A DNA stretch of 64,000 nucleotides from Paludisphaera rhizosphaerae. Its GTDB lineage: Bacteria > Planctomycetota > Planctomycetia > Isosphaerales > Isosphaeraceae. Below are positions 30,843 to 39,978 of this stretch, in pieces (within the stretch, counting starts at the first letter, position 1; each line of letters opens with the position of its first letter). A program made the position numbers and the translations under genes. The notes under the pieces are model-generated. The model did not search any database. It had not been told where the DNA came from and was given only the letters and a program-made list of their open reading frames with translations. The DNA lies in NCBI RefSeq assembly GCF_011065895.1, contig NZ_JAALCR010000027.1, forward strand, positions 1-64,000. Reading direction: 5' to 3'.

Positions 30843-31213
30843 CCTCCCCGGGCGGTAGGTCGACCCGTCGGCTGCTTCAACCCAACGGCTATCCCCGTCG
30901 CTTGGTGGGCGAGATCAATCAGGCCTTAAAGGAGCTTGATCAACCTGAAGAAAAAAGTCGCCATCCGAAACAGATCGCACCTCGCCAAAACCTCGCCGAG
31001 GTTCTCGAGCGCGCACGGAACAACCATGGGGGCTGGTCGTTCACCCACGGCCCCGACCCCAAGGGCGATCCTCGGTTCCGACGACTCATCGTGACTTCGC
31101 CGGACGGCCGTATTATTCGGAAAGGCATTCTCGTCAAGGGCGCTCAACAGACCCTGGCCGCAGACATCAATCGCACCGTAGCCAGCCTCAAGGCCGGGGC
31201 CGCCGACGGTTAA
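30839..31213 (+). CDS. Hypothetical protein with a repeated VTSPxGR domain
   Basis: Predicted 124 residues from GTG 30839. It contains two related ~55-residue units: VTSPGGRSTRRLLQPNGYPR followed by LVGEINQAL, and WSFTHGPDP...RRLIVTSPDGRIIRKG followed by LAADINRTVASL. The first unit is complete only if the sequence upstream of the GTG (GWTFSTSTEVGASDAQEWVV in the same frame) is included, which parallels WSFTHGP in the second. That suggests the true protein begins further upstream, probably as part of the preceding gene. No family recognised. Two tandem hairpin terminators follow the stop. Confidence 0.55.
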
Positions 31214-31228
31214 TCCCCAATCATCATC

Positions 31229-31253
31229 AGCCCGCCCGAGGGCCAGGCGGGCT
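31229..31253 (+). terminator. Hairpin terminator, copy 1
   Basis: AGCCCGCC / GGCGGGCT 8-bp perfect stem with a 9-base loop, then TTCTCT, 15 bases after the stop of the upstream gene. T-run is weak, but the position supports termination. Confidence 0.7.
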
Positions 31254-31271
31254 TCTCTACCGATCATCATC

Positions 31272-31296
31272 AGCCCGCCCGAGGGCCAGGCGGGCT
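31272..31296 (+). terminator. Hairpin terminator, copy 2 (tandem duplicate)
   Basis: Identical stem, loop and downstream TTCTCT, exactly 43 bases after copy 1. The flanking CATCATC is duplicated too, so this is a tandem duplication of a terminator unit. Confidence 0.7.
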
Positions 31297-31302
31297 TCTC
31301 TA

Positions 31303-32288
31303 TCATCAGGAGACCGCCCCTATAGCTCCCGACGTATCTCACGGGGCCAAGGCAGCCGCCCGCTGGGCGACTCCGTCGAGACGGTTGAATACCGTTATTC
31401 ATTCTGGGCTTGGTAGGCAGGAGAGTTCGTCTCGTCGTCGCCTCGGCCCGGCACCCATCGGATCGTCATGAGGGCCTGATGGCTGCGGAGGCCGTTCGAG
31501 GGAACCGGTGAAAAGGCTGACGCGGTGGGTTCCGTCTTGACCGCGAGCGATCGATGATCTCCCACCCGCTTGCGTCCTGCTAAGGTCGGTCGGCAGCGTT
31601 TCTCAAAGGCCCGATGCTCGATTCAATAAGACAGTCGAGTCGGCGACTCCGCTAGGATCGTCCGAATCTCCTGCACTCGCCGTTTGTTGTCGCCCCTCGG
31701 CCGACCGCGTATGCGTCACCCCTCCAGCCGCAAGCTTCCGCCTTCTCGGCCGAGTGAGGTTCGACGCCGCCTCTTGAAAGCAAGGCGAGAGCGTCTGCCC
31801 ACGTCGAAAGCTTGTCGATCTCCCAGAGATTCGGCGAACGAACGACGAGCGCCGTGACCAGGTCGGCCGTGGCGCGAGAGGCTACCTATCAGGGCGGCCT
31901 GTCTGCGTCGGAGGCGCCCGCTAAGGTCCACAGATGGGAGGCCCCTGGCTTTTGGAAACTGCACTCTCTGCGCCGCGAGCCCCCCGTGTAACGTTTGGTC
32001 ACACCGTGCCACCACGGAGCCGGCTTCCAGGAGATCAAGGAGCCGTAACGACCTCGAGTCTTCGGCGCGATTGCGAATAGCAAGCGAAGTCGCCGGAGAC
32101 GGCAGGCGGACGAGCGACTCCCAACATTCATCCGCCGATCTGAATGGGTCGAAAGACGTTCCCAAATGAACGACGTGATCCAAAACGAACTTCGTCGCGT
32201 CCAGGGTTCACCGGAGAGGTCGGTGACGTCGCCCGAGGAGCTCGCGCCCTATCTCGCACTCGCCGCCGCCGACATCGCCCGGCTCGTC
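31303..32288. other. Gene-poor stretch, possible degraded mobile DNA
   Basis: Nearly 1 kb without a convincing gene. A minus-strand frame at 31716-32183 (VVHLGTSFDPFRSADEC) faintly recalls IS4-type transposases but lacks a firm motif. Position between terminators and an integrase suggests decayed mobile sequence. Confidence 0.35.
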
Positions 32289-33620
32289 CTATGCCTCATC
32301 GTCGAGGACGAGCTGCGGCGGCGCCTCGCCCTTTTCCGCCCCGAGGACACGCTCGCGCAGCCAGTCCAGCGCCTCGAAAAACTCGGCGTCTGAAGGCCGC
32401 GTATAGTGCTTCTCGGACATACCTTTGGGCGAGTCGGCGAGGAAGTAGGTGGTGTAGAACTTGTATTGCGGATGTTCCCCGAGCAGCGTCGATCCGGTCT
32501 TCCGCAAGTGCTTCATGCTCAGCCGGATCTTCCCTCCCATGACCTCGGCGAGGCGGTTCCAACCCGACTGGATCGCGTCGTAGCGACGCATCTTGCCGCC
32601 CTCCATCCAGTATTTGACCATCGGCTTCCCGCGCTCCGTGGTCAACGCCAGGTCGCCCTCGCCGCGGTGCCGCTTCAGCAGATCGAACGTCTCGGGCCAG
32701 AGCTTGTAAGCGACCACCGGCCCCTTGCGTTCGCGGGTCTTGCTGCGGGCGCGGGTGATCACGCCCGCTTTCCAGTCCACCTCGCTTTGCTTGAGTTCGG
32801 CCACGTCGTTCTGGTACATGCCGCACTGAACCATGAGCAGCAGGCAGAGCCGCATGCGTTCGGGGGCGGCGGCCAGCAGCGCCCGGACCTCCTCGACGGC
32901 GAAGACCTCGATCTCGGCCGCGACCGAATGATTGAACTTGAACCGCCTGTCGCGGATGTTCCCGGGCAGCGGGATGAGCTTCCGAGCCGCCAGCCGGGTG
33001 ATGAACTGGCGGGCGGTCATCAGGAGGGTGTGGGCGTAGGCGGGGGAGTAGGCGGCCGCCCTGATCTTCTCGGTGAGGTGGCTGAAGAACGCCTCCAGCT
33101 TGTCTTCGTCGACGGCGTCGACGGACGTCTGCGGGCCGATCCACGCGACGAAGGTGCCGATATTGCGACAGTACGCGTCGAACCGCCCCTCGGAGAGCTG
33201 CCCGGCGTGGCACGAATCGCGGAGCAGATTCTTCCAGTTCTCGACCTGGACGCCGATCGTCCGTTCCGGGGCCGCGTCGTCCATTCCGGCGAGCATGCCG
33301 CCGGCCTTGGCCTTCAGCCCGTCGTAGGAGCCGACGCCCAGCAGCGCCTCGACGGCCTCCCTGCGGGCCTGGTCGTCCAGCTTGGCGAAGTCGTCGACCA
33401 GGTTCTTCACCCGCACCGCCTGGGCGACGCGGTCGTCCTCGGAGGGGGCGTCGACGAGCGCCTGCTCCCGTTCCCACCACTCGTTGGCGGCCTTCCAGGA
33501 GGCTTCCTTGGTCTCCGGGACGCCGAGCTGCTTGCAGGAGACAGAGTACCACTTACCCTTCACGCACTTGCGCCAGCGGCGCGCGGACGGGTACCAGGTC
33601 ATGCGATATCGGCTCGGCAT
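32289..33620 (-). CDS. Tyrosine recombinase/integrase
   Basis: Predicted 443 residues, ATG 33620 with GGAGGG five bases upstream. N-terminal arm-type region, a SAM-like core-binding region (residues ~120-215) and a C-terminal catalytic domain. Visible catalytic features: KHLRKTG (H-x-x-R, ~365-368) and EKHYTRP with the nucleophile Tyr near residue 405. The first catalytic Arg block, usually GLRxxEL, reads LLLMVQCGMYQNDVAEL (~260-275) with no Arg. Related planctomycete integrases show the same change in my recollection, so activity is uncertain rather than excluded. It would catalyse site-specific strand exchange of a mobile element. It is divergent from the DUF1501 gene, with short repeats upstream. 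No attachment site or tRNA was identified. Confidence 0.85.
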   Translation of the reverse strand: MPSRYRMTWYPSARRWRKCVKGKWYSVSCKQLGVPETKEASWKAANEWWEREQALVDAPSEDDRVAQAVRVKNLVDDFAKLDDQARREAVEALLGVGSYDGLKAKAGGMLAGMDDAAPERTIGVQVENWKNLLRDSCHAGQLSEGRFDAYCRNIGTFVAWIGPQTSVDAVDEDKLEAFFSHLTEKIRAAAYSPAYAHTLLMTARQFITRLAARKLIPLPGNIRDRRFKFNHSVAAEIEVFAVEEVRALLAAAPERMRLCLLLMVQCGMYQNDVAELKQSEVDWKAGVITRARSKTRERKGPVVAYKLWPETFDLLKRHRGEGDLALTTERGKPMVKYWMEGGKMRRYDAIQSGWNRLAEVMGGKIRLSMKHLRKTGSTLLGEHPQYKFYTTYFLADSPKGMSEKHYTRPSDAEFFEALDWLRERVLGAEKGEAPPQLVLDDEA

Positions 33621-34146
33621 GTCGCCCTCCGTTTAGCCAGGAATGCCGTATAGGGGATGATACGAACGGAGGGAGTTCGCATCAACGGCTTGGCTAAGAT
33701 TCCTGGCTAAGATCGGGCGGCTCGGCTAAGGAATCGGCGCGGGCGGGATTTTTTTGATTCGGCGTAAATCGCGGCTTCCGAAGGCTTTATGGTCGATCAA
33801 AATATGCAGATTGGATCAACCCATGCATTTCCAGTGCCGCACCTTCGGCCTCTCGGCCACCTCTCCAATGCTCTCAACACCTAACCAGATCAGAGGCTTA
33901 CGTCAACCGAGAGACGCCTCCTTTCTGTCAAAGCCTCTTATCGTCTAAGGTCTGTCAAACCTTGGTCCGGTGGCTTGGAAATGAGGACACCCGAGCGGGC
34001 GGCGAATTGTCAAAGGCAGCATCCCGGCTTCCCTGCCGCAATGCGGGTGGACCGATAAGTCTCCGCGCTTCTCGTTGTACAACAATTGCTGACCACATTA
34101 GAATACGCGGCGAGACGACTTGGCCGACCTTGACGAGGGATGCGTG
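33621..34146. other. Divergent intergenic region between integrase and DUF1501 gene
   Basis: Contains the GGCTAAG repeats described separately in its first 110 bases. The remaining ~400 bases are less GC-rich than neighbours and hold no recognisable gene. A GAGGGA ribosome site at 34135-34140 serves the downstream gene. Confidence 0.5.
33633..33730. promoter_or_regulatory. GGCTAAG repeats upstream of the integrase
   Basis: TTAGCCAGGA at 33633-33642 is inverted relative to TGGCTAAG at 33691-33698, TCCTGGCTAAG at 33701-33711 and CGGCTAAG at 33723-33730. Four copies within 100 bases next to the integrase start suggest recombinase arm sites or an autoregulatory operator. Confidence 0.45.
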
Positions 34147-35493
34147 ATGGCACCGGAACCTCCTTGCATCGGGACCATGCCTCGACGAGCGTTCCTGAGA
34201 GCCTCGCTCACGGGGTTCTCAGCGCTGGGGATTTCCGACCTGCTGCGGCTGCAAGCGGCGGGGGCGTCGACGGCTGGGGCGAAAGGCCCGGCGATGATCG
34301 TCGTCTGGCTGTGGGGCGGCCCCAGCCACATGGAGACCTTCGATCTCAAGCCCGACGCCCCGGAAGCCTATCGCGGCCTCTTCCGCCCGATCCCGACGAG
34401 CGTCCCCGGCATCGAGATCAGCGAGAAGCTGCCGAGGATCGCCTCGATCGCCGATAAGTGCGCGATCATCCGGTCGATCACCCACGACAGCCCCGGCCAC
34501 GCCAACAGCACGCACACCGTCCTGACCGGCTACGTCGGCGACGTTGTGGAGACGGCCCCGTTCACGCCCAAGTATCCCTACGTCTTCAACGCCGCCAACA
34601 AGTTTCTCCCCGAGCCCTCGGGGCTGCCGAAATGGGTCGCGATGCCCAGCCTCCCCTATGAGGGCGGCGGCGGGCTGGGACGATCCTACGGGCCGTTCAA
34701 GGTGGCCGCCGACCCCAACAAGCCCGAGTTCAAGGTCCCGGAGTTGATCCTCGACGAGGCTCGCCGCGAGCGGATCGCTGGGCGTTCGCGGCTGCTGGCC
34801 GGTTTCGACGCCGCCAGGAGGGCCATCGAGCCCACGGCCACCCGCTCGTTCGACGACTTCCAGCGTCGGGCTCTCGACGTCCTGACGAATTCCACGGCGC
34901 GTGACGCCTTCGACCTCTCGCGCGAGCCCGACGCCCTGCGCGACCACTACGGGCGCAACGTCGTCGGCCAGCGCTGCCTGCTGGCGAGGAGGCTGGTTGA
35001 GGCCGGCGTCCGGCTGGTCACGATCGACTTCCCGTGCGTCCCCGGTCAGAAGGCCTTCTCCTGGGACGACCACGCCAGCGTCTGGAACATCTTCGAGCAG
35101 ATGGACATCCGCCTGCCCGTGCTGGACCAGGCCGTCTCCGCGCTCATCGAAGACGTCCACGCCCGAGGCATGGAGCAGGAGACCCTGATCGTCGTGATGG
35201 GCGAGATGGGACGCACTCCCAAGCTCTCCAATCATCAAGGGCAGCCGGGCCGCGAGCACTGGGGCAAGGCGATGTCCGTCCTGATGTCCGGCGGCGGCAT
35301 GCCGATGGGCCAGGTGATCGGCTCGACAACCGCCAAGGGCGAGGAACCCAAGGACCGTCGCTTCACCCCCAACGACCTTCTCGCCACCTGGTACAAGTAC
35401 CTGGGCATCGACCACAGGCTGACCTACCCGGACGTCTCCGGCCGGCCCATCGCCCTACTGCCCCACGGCGAACCGATCTCCGAGTTGATCTAA
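34147..35493 (+). CDS. DUF1501 family secreted protein
   Basis: Predicted 448 residues. The N-terminus (MPRRAFLRASLTGFSALGIS) carries a Tat twin-arginine leader, so export in folded form is expected. The body matches DUF1501, an alkaline-phosphatase-superfamily-like fold common in planctomycetes: WLWGGPSHMETFDLKPDAPE early, HGNSTHTVLTGY-like block (HANSTHTVLTGY) in the middle, and VVMGEMGRTPKL near the C-terminus. ATG 34147 is chosen for its GAGGGA six bases upstream and because it places the twin arginines near the start. In many planctomycetes DUF1501 genes neighbour DUF1553/cytochrome genes; here it stands alone. Substrate unknown. Confidence 0.92.
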   Translation: MAPEPPCIGTMPRRAFLRASLTGFSALGISDLLRLQAAGASTAGAKGPAMIVVWLWGGPSHMETFDLKPDAPEAYRGLFRPIPTSVPGIEISEKLPRIASIADKCAIIRSITHDSPGHANSTHTVLTGYVGDVVETAPFTPKYPYVFNAANKFLPEPSGLPKWVAMPSLPYEGGGGLGRSYGPFKVAADPNKPEFKVPELILDEARRERIAGRSRLLAGFDAARRAIEPTATRSFDDFQRRALDVLTNSTARDAFDLSREPDALRDHYGRNVVGQRCLLARRLVEAGVRLVTIDFPCVPGQKAFSWDDHASVWNIFEQMDIRLPVLDQAVSALIEDVHARGMEQETLIVVMGEMGRTPKLSNHQGQPGREHWGKAMSVLMSGGGMPMGQVIGSTTAKGEEPKDRRFTPNDLLATWYKYLGIDHRLTYPDVSGRPIALLPHGEPISELI

Positions 35494-35646
35494 CGCAGAC
35501 GCCCAATCCAACTCGCCCTCTCGCCATCCCAGTCGGGCTGAACTCCCCTCCGTTCGGCCCGTCGCTTGCATTGGTACAGGAACCGAACGATCCACCTCCG
35601 TGCAGGTCGATCGAGTTCCCTATCCAGGCGAGCGGAGACGGCAATC

Positions 35647-35904
35647 ATGGTGGCCTCGAAAAATCACGACGGCGCTCACGATCACGAGTCCGAATGGGGC
35701 CTCTGCAAGGCCTGCAAGTGGTGGCAGCTTGAGCCCGAGGCGCACGTGGAGAACCTGACCCTGGGGCTCTGCATCGACGAGGAGTTGCAGCCGTACAACC
35801 TCCGTGTGTCGGGGTTGAGCGGCTGCAACCACTTCATGGCCGGCAAGCCGGCGCGGGCGAAGGGCTCGGCCGAGGCCCCGCCGACAGCCAAGGCCACGCG
35901 GTGA
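35647..35904 (+). CDS. Small Cys-rich protein, putative metal-binding
   Basis: Predicted 85 residues, ATG 35647 with GGAG nine bases upstream. Four cysteines are spaced as LCKACKWW, LGLCIDEEL and SGCNHF, a layout consistent with a small zinc- or iron-binding knuckle. No leader peptide is seen, so it is probably cytoplasmic; a Lys/Ala-rich tail follows. It converges on the minus-strand gene with a 7-base gap. Similar small proteins occur in planctomycetes, but I cannot name the family. Confidence 0.7.
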   Translation: MVASKNHDGAHDHESEWGLCKACKWWQLEPEAHVENLTLGLCIDEELQPYNLRVSGLSGCNHFMAGKPARAKGSAEAPPTAKATR

Positions 35905-35911
35905 AGGTCGT

Positions 35912-37066
35912 TCATCGACCGCGAGGTCGAACGCGGTACAGGTGAACCTGATAGTCGGCGAAGCGATCCGTCCAGGCTCCGGCCGAAGCCGGGAGCTCTC
36001 GGCCTTCGTCGAGCACTGCTACACTCGCATCGCTCCCCGTCGACAGGCGCATCCGGACGCTCGCCTCACCCTTGCGAAGCGATGCGACGAAGATGTAGAC
36101 GTCCCCGTCATACCGCTTCACAAGGGAAGCGACGGGGATCGACGGGTTCTCGGAGACGACCTCCGCGGCGTCCGGAGCGTCGGGGCTGTTCAGCACGGGC
36201 GCAAGTTCGTGGATGCGGCGATTCGTGGCGGCGATTTCGCGCGCAACGGCCTCATCCGCGAGCAGGCCCGCCTCGACGAAACGCGGCTTGAACTGGTGGG
36301 CGAAGTAGACGAGCCCCTTCGCCCCTCGGATCAAGGCCATCCAGACCTCGGAATGGATCTGGGCGGGCGTCGCCCGACGGGTCTCGTTGTCGATGCCCGT
36401 CGTCTCGATGCAGCACCACACCGGCCTTTCCGGGCCAGCCCACGACCGGAGCCTCTCGACGCCGTGCGGCACGTACCAGAGGTTGCCGGCGACGGCTTCG
36501 CTGCTATGGCAGGCTGGGTAAATGTCGAACGAGGCGATGTCGCAACCCTGAATGTACCTGGGGTAGTCCTCCGGGTGGTTCGTCCGCGTCCCACGTCCGA
36601 ACCAGCCGTCCCAGGCGACGCCCTGACCGAGGTTCAACAGGACCGGCCGATCGGGATCGGCCTCACGCATCTCGCGATAGCGCGCCACGATCGCGTCGGG
36701 CGTGATCGGCGGCCCGTAACCCTTGCCGCCCTTGAGGGCCTGGGCGTTGTCCGGCTCGTCGTCGTGCATCCAGCCGACGATCGTGGGGCGATCCTTGAAC
36801 GCCAGTGCAGCCCGGCTTTGGCCGGCGACCAGTCGGACGCCCGCCGCATCGAGCGCGTCGAGTTGGGCTTCGGTCGGTCCCCGCCAGAGGCCGACGTACA
36901 CGTTGATCCCGACGTCTCGATACTTCGGCGCGTTCTTGACGTCCTGAAGCCAGACGGCGATCGGGAAGTAGTCGGGCTTATCTGGAAGGCCCTTCGAGAA
37001 GCGGCCCTCCTCGCCCCTCGCGCCGATGGCCCACGCCGAGAGCAGAAGAAACGTCGCGATCCGCAT
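35912..37066 (-). CDS. Secreted TIM-barrel-like protein (glycoside-hydrolase-like)
   Basis: Predicted 384 residues. ATG 37066 with GGAG upstream opens a Sec leader (MRIATFLLLSAWAIGARGEE). The mature part has blocks typical of a beta/alpha barrel: YFPIAVWLQDVKNAPKYRDV, INVYVGLWRGPTE, TIVGWMHDDEPDNAQ, CDIASFDIYP, WCCIETTGIDN and GLVYFAHQF. The acidic DDEPD and IETTG positions sit where barrel hydrolases carry catalytic acids. The C-terminal ~90 residues look like a small beta-sandwich. No EC activity can be assigned; a carbohydrate-active function is inference. Frame extends upstream to 37198, but that part lacks leader properties and overlaps the next gene. Confidence 0.8.
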   Translation of the reverse strand: MRIATFLLLSAWAIGARGEEGRFSKGLPDKPDYFPIAVWLQDVKNAPKYRDVGINVYVGLWRGPTEAQLDALDAAGVRLVAGQSRAALAFKDRPTIVGWMHDDEPDNAQALKGGKGYGPPITPDAIVARYREMREADPDRPVLLNLGQGVAWDGWFGRGTRTNHPEDYPRYIQGCDIASFDIYPACHSSEAVAGNLWYVPHGVERLRSWAGPERPVWCCIETTGIDNETRRATPAQIHSEVWMALIRGAKGLVYFAHQFKPRFVEAGLLADEAVAREIAATNRRIHELAPVLNSPDAPDAAEVVSENPSIPVASLVKRYDGDVYIFVASLRKGEASVRMRLSTGSDASVAVLDEGRELPASAGAWTDRFADYQVHLYRVRPRGR

Positions 37067-37083
37067 GGCGCGCTCCTCGCGAG

Positions 37084-38319
37084 TCAGACCGAGTTGAGAA
37101 ATCGGGCGAAAATATCTCGATTCACCAAGGCGTTGGCGGCCATGAAGTAGGAGCCGTGCGCGCACTCGGGGTTGACCAGGCCGAGGAACGAGCGACACCC
37201 GACGGGGTCGAGGTCGACGAAGTCGAAGTCGACGGCGTAAGGCCGTCCCTGGAGCGGACCGCCGACCACGTCGCCGCGGGCGTCGAGGTTGGCCCAGCGG
37301 CGGACGTTCGCCGGCTTACGGCCGTCGCGGTTGGCGGGGCGGAGGCGGAGCTTCACCGCGCCGATGGAAAGGGCGGCGCCGACGGTGAAGAAGTCGCGCA
37401 CCAGGGGCGTGCGAAGGCCCTCGTCCTCAAGCTGGCGGAGGCCCTCATAGGCGACGACGCTCCCCCAACTGTGGGCGATCACGTCAAGGGCTCGACCCGC
37501 TTTCAACTCAGGGCGGACGACCTCGAGGAATCGGTCGACGATCCGGCCGCGGACGGCCTCGTCGACGAGGTAGATCGAGAAATCGTCGACGCAGGAGGCA
37601 CCCGGGATCGAAAGCAGAGTCGCCGCTGCGGGCGCCTGCGAGGCGAAGGCCCGCACACGAGGGGCCGCCTGAATCGCCTGCTGGTCGGTTCGGTCGCGGA
37701 GCGTCTCCTTGATTTCCTCGGAGGCCCGCTCCCGGTCCCGTTCGAGGGCTCGCGACGCCGCTGCGGCCGGTGCGGCGAACCGCCCGGCCTCAGCACCCCG
37801 GAGCGAGGTCGCGGCCTTGTTCACGACGTCGCTCCAGACGACTTCCAGGCGCGTCGCGCCCAGGTCGCCCGCCCCGAATACGGTCGGGACGTAAGGATGG
37901 AGCGAGCCCCACCAATCGTCGGAATATCCTGGATCGTGGCGGCAGATGCCGTGCACGTACACCAGCCGACGCTCCGCAGATGCCGTCGACGCCGGCAGAG
38001 GAGGAGGCGCCGCCGCGAACATCGGGGCCAACTCGGCGGCCATGGGAAGCAGGGCCGTTACGGCCCCCGGCACGGCGGCGGGCTCCTGCGCCATCAGGGT
38101 CGCGAACATTTCCAGGGCTTGCCGCTGGAGTTCCGGAGTCAGCGGCCCAGCCCCGACGATTCGATCCAGCAGCGCGATCATCTCGCGACGGTCGTCGGCC
38201 GTCCGGGGCGCGTCCACGTCGGCCAGAGGCGGTGCGGAGCCGATCAGGGTCGGCGCCGATTGAGGCGGCTGCTCCTGAGGCGCCTTTCGAGGGCTCGTTC
38301 GCTTCTTCGGGTCGGCCAC
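37084..38319 (-). CDS. Alpha/beta hydrolase
   Basis: Predicted 411 residues from GTG 38319, preceded by GGAGGAC. Residues 1-115 are Pro/Ala-rich and probably disordered. Then come RRLVYVHGICRHDPGY (oxyanion-type strand end HG), the nucleophile elbow VIAHSWGSVVAYEG (Ser near residue 282) and a late NPECAHGSYFM whose His may complete the triad. No signal peptide. Lipase/esterase-type chemistry is expected. It sits 18 bases upstream of the secreted barrel protein on the same strand, so the two may be co-transcribed. Longer than a minimal hydrolase because of the leader region. Confidence 0.8.
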   Translation of the reverse strand: MADPKKRTSPRKAPQEQPPQSAPTLIGSAPPLADVDAPRTADDRREMIALLDRIVGAGPLTPELQRQALEMFATLMAQEPAAVPGAVTALLPMAAELAPMFAAAPPPLPASTASAERRLVYVHGICRHDPGYSDDWWGSLHPYVPTVFGAGDLGATRLEVVWSDVVNKAATSLRGAEAGRFAAPAAAASRALERDRERASEEIKETLRDRTDQQAIQAAPRVRAFASQAPAAATLLSIPGASCVDDFSIYLVDEAVRGRIVDRFLEVVRPELKAGRALDVIAHSWGSVVAYEGLRQLEDEGLRTPLVRDFFTVGAALSIGAVKLRLRPANRDGRKPANVRRWANLDARGDVVGGPLQGRPYAVDFDFVDLDPVGCRSFLGLVNPECAHGSYFMAANALVNRDIFARFLNSV

Positions 38320-38407
38320 GGACGTCCTCCCGGTGAGAGTCGACTGACGATACGGCGATCACTATTTCATGAACCGTTTCGAAGGTCAACGACTCGCCGG
38401 ATCGGCG

Positions 38408-38722
38408 CTACTTCCCCCGAGTCTGGCCTCGCATGAACTGGGCCAGCCGCGATTGCGCGGGTTCCCACGAGCCGGATTTCGCCTCGGCGGCGATACCTTC
38501 CAACTCTTCGAGTGGGCCGCCATCGATCTTGCCGGCGTCGCGAAGCGAGGCCAACGTCGCCACGCAGCGGTCGACGCGGTCGGGCTCGCGCAGGGAGACG
38601 GCCGTGTAGAGGGCGTCGACGGCCTTGAACGCATCGGGGTCGGCCCCGATCTGGGAAGCGCCGCCGCAGCCGGCCAGCACGAGACACGTCACCATCACAA
38701 ATCGAGTCTTCTGTGTTGTCAT
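38408..38722 (-). CDS. Small lipoprotein
   Basis: Predicted 104 residues with a clear lipobox LVLAGCGG; Cys19 would be lipidated. The mature part is helical and charged (DPDAFKAVDALYTAVSLREP). It starts six bases after the stop of the DUF1559 gene on the same strand and lacks its own strong ribosome site, so translation coupling is likely. In planctomycetes DUF1559 genes are often followed by such a small lipoprotein. Function unknown. Confidence 0.85.
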   Translation of the reverse strand: MTTQKTRFVMVTCLVLAGCGGASQIGADPDAFKAVDALYTAVSLREPDRVDRCVATLASLRDAGKIDGGPLEELEGIAAEAKSGSWEPAQSRLAQFMRGQTRGK

Positions 38723-38728
38723 AGTGGT

Positions 38729-39796
38729 TCAATAGTCGCCGGAGACGACCTCGCCGCCGTTCCGAGTTGAGAGGGCGACCCAGGTGTAGGGGTGGATCGT
38801 CTCCTTGATCCAGCGGACGGAGCCGTCGCCCATCAGGACGTTGGAGCCATTGCCGTCCTGGGAGTACATCTCGTCGGTGTGGCCGAAGGGGTGGTTCGGG
38901 GCGTGGATGATGACCTGGGGGTGGTCGCGGACGTCGGGCCCGCTGTGGGCGCCGACCAGGCAGCCGCCGCTGTTTGGATCCGACGGCCAACCCTGACGCG
39001 GGGGCGTGCAGGAGAAGGGGACCACTCCCACCCAGGTTGCGTCGCAAAGGTTCGACGACTTCTCGCCCAGGAACACGGTGTTCGACAGGCCGTCCGATAC
39101 CGAGGCGACGCGAGTTCGCGAGTTCCGGTAGAACGGTCCGTTGATGACGTGCGGAGCAGGGGCACCCGGGATGGGCTCGGCGACGTCAAAGTCGGCCGAG
39201 TAAGCCGTGCTACGGCCCCACGGCTGGTTCACGCCGGCGTTCGTCACGTAGTGGCTGCGCGAGAAAACGATCCGAGGCGCGAACTCCCCCGCGTCGTTCG
39301 GAGAGCCCGAGTCGCCGTTGTCATACCGGTGAAGGGCGAACGGCTCGACGCCGCCCGTCGCCGACGGGCAGAGGAAAACCGACAGCCGCGTCGTCGCCCC
39401 CGTGACGTTGGCCGGCGCCCAGCAGGGAAGGTTCGTATTGAAGCTGGCGTAAACCGTCGCCTGTTCCATGTACGGCAGCGCGAGCATCCCCCAGGCGAAC
39501 CCCGGAGTCGTGTTCAGATTGCCGTCGGGGTAGGTCACGCCGAAGGCCGTCCCCGTCGCCCTGGGATCGCCCACGTAGGCCGGGGGATAGGCCGTGATCG
39601 CCGATTCGTAGTTCGCCAGCGCCAACCCGATCTGCTTCAGGTTGTTCACGCACTGCACCCGCCGCGCCGCCCCCCGCGCCGCCTGAACGGCCGGCAGCAA
39701 CAGGCTGATCAACACCGCGATCACGCTAATCACCACTAGCAGCTCGATCAGCGTAAATCCGCTGCGTGTGTGTCTCCCGTTCCCTTGATATCTCAT
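38729..39796 (-). CDS. DUF1559 family protein with type IV pilin-like N-terminus
   Basis: Predicted 355 residues. ATG 39796 gives a 13-residue leader ending G before FTLIELLVVISVIAVLISLL, the prepilin peptidase site and N-terminal helix of pseudopilins. Next come the DUF1559 hallmarks: LLPAVQAARGAARRVQCVNN and LKQIGLALANYESA, a cysteine-bearing middle, and the C-terminal LMGDGSVRWIKETI. This is the most amplified secreted family of planctomycetes, with a presumed cell-envelope role. A GAGGGA sits upstream of the chosen start; another ATG at 39838 would only lengthen the leader. A lipoprotein gene follows in the same direction. Confidence 0.93.
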   Translation of the reverse strand: MRYQGNGRHTRSGFTLIELLVVISVIAVLISLLLPAVQAARGAARRVQCVNNLKQIGLALANYESAITAYPPAYVGDPRATGTAFGVTYPDGNLNTTPGFAWGMLALPYMEQATVYASFNTNLPCWAPANVTGATTRLSVFLCPSATGGVEPFALHRYDNGDSGSPNDAGEFAPRIVFSRSHYVTNAGVNQPWGRSTAYSADFDVAEPIPGAPAPHVINGPFYRNSRTRVASVSDGLSNTVFLGEKSSNLCDATWVGVVPFSCTPPRQGWPSDPNSGGCLVGAHSGPDVRDHPQVIIHAPNHPFGHTDEMYSQDGNGSNVLMGDGSVRWIKETIHPYTWVALSTRNGGEVVSGDY

Positions 39797-39978
39797 GAAA
39801 TCATTCCCTCGACGATTGCCTGTTTGCCCGTTATCCATCTCGAGTTTTCGACATCATAACGCCATCGCTGAGCACTGCAAATTTAAATTTTTGGTCACCC
39901 GAAATTTCAGTCGCTCGTCTCCGAGCATCGAGAGCCAAAACTTGTCGTCCGCCTCGGGTCCGGGGATAATGCGTGGGC

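Noticed and set aside
31716-32183. Possible IS4-type transposase fragment on the minus strand
   Set aside because: VVHLGTSFDPFRS only vaguely recalls the family and no catalytic block was found.
32166-32393. 75-residue plus-strand frame overlapping the end of the integrase
   Set aside because: It is antisense to the conserved catalytic end of the integrase and has no family match.
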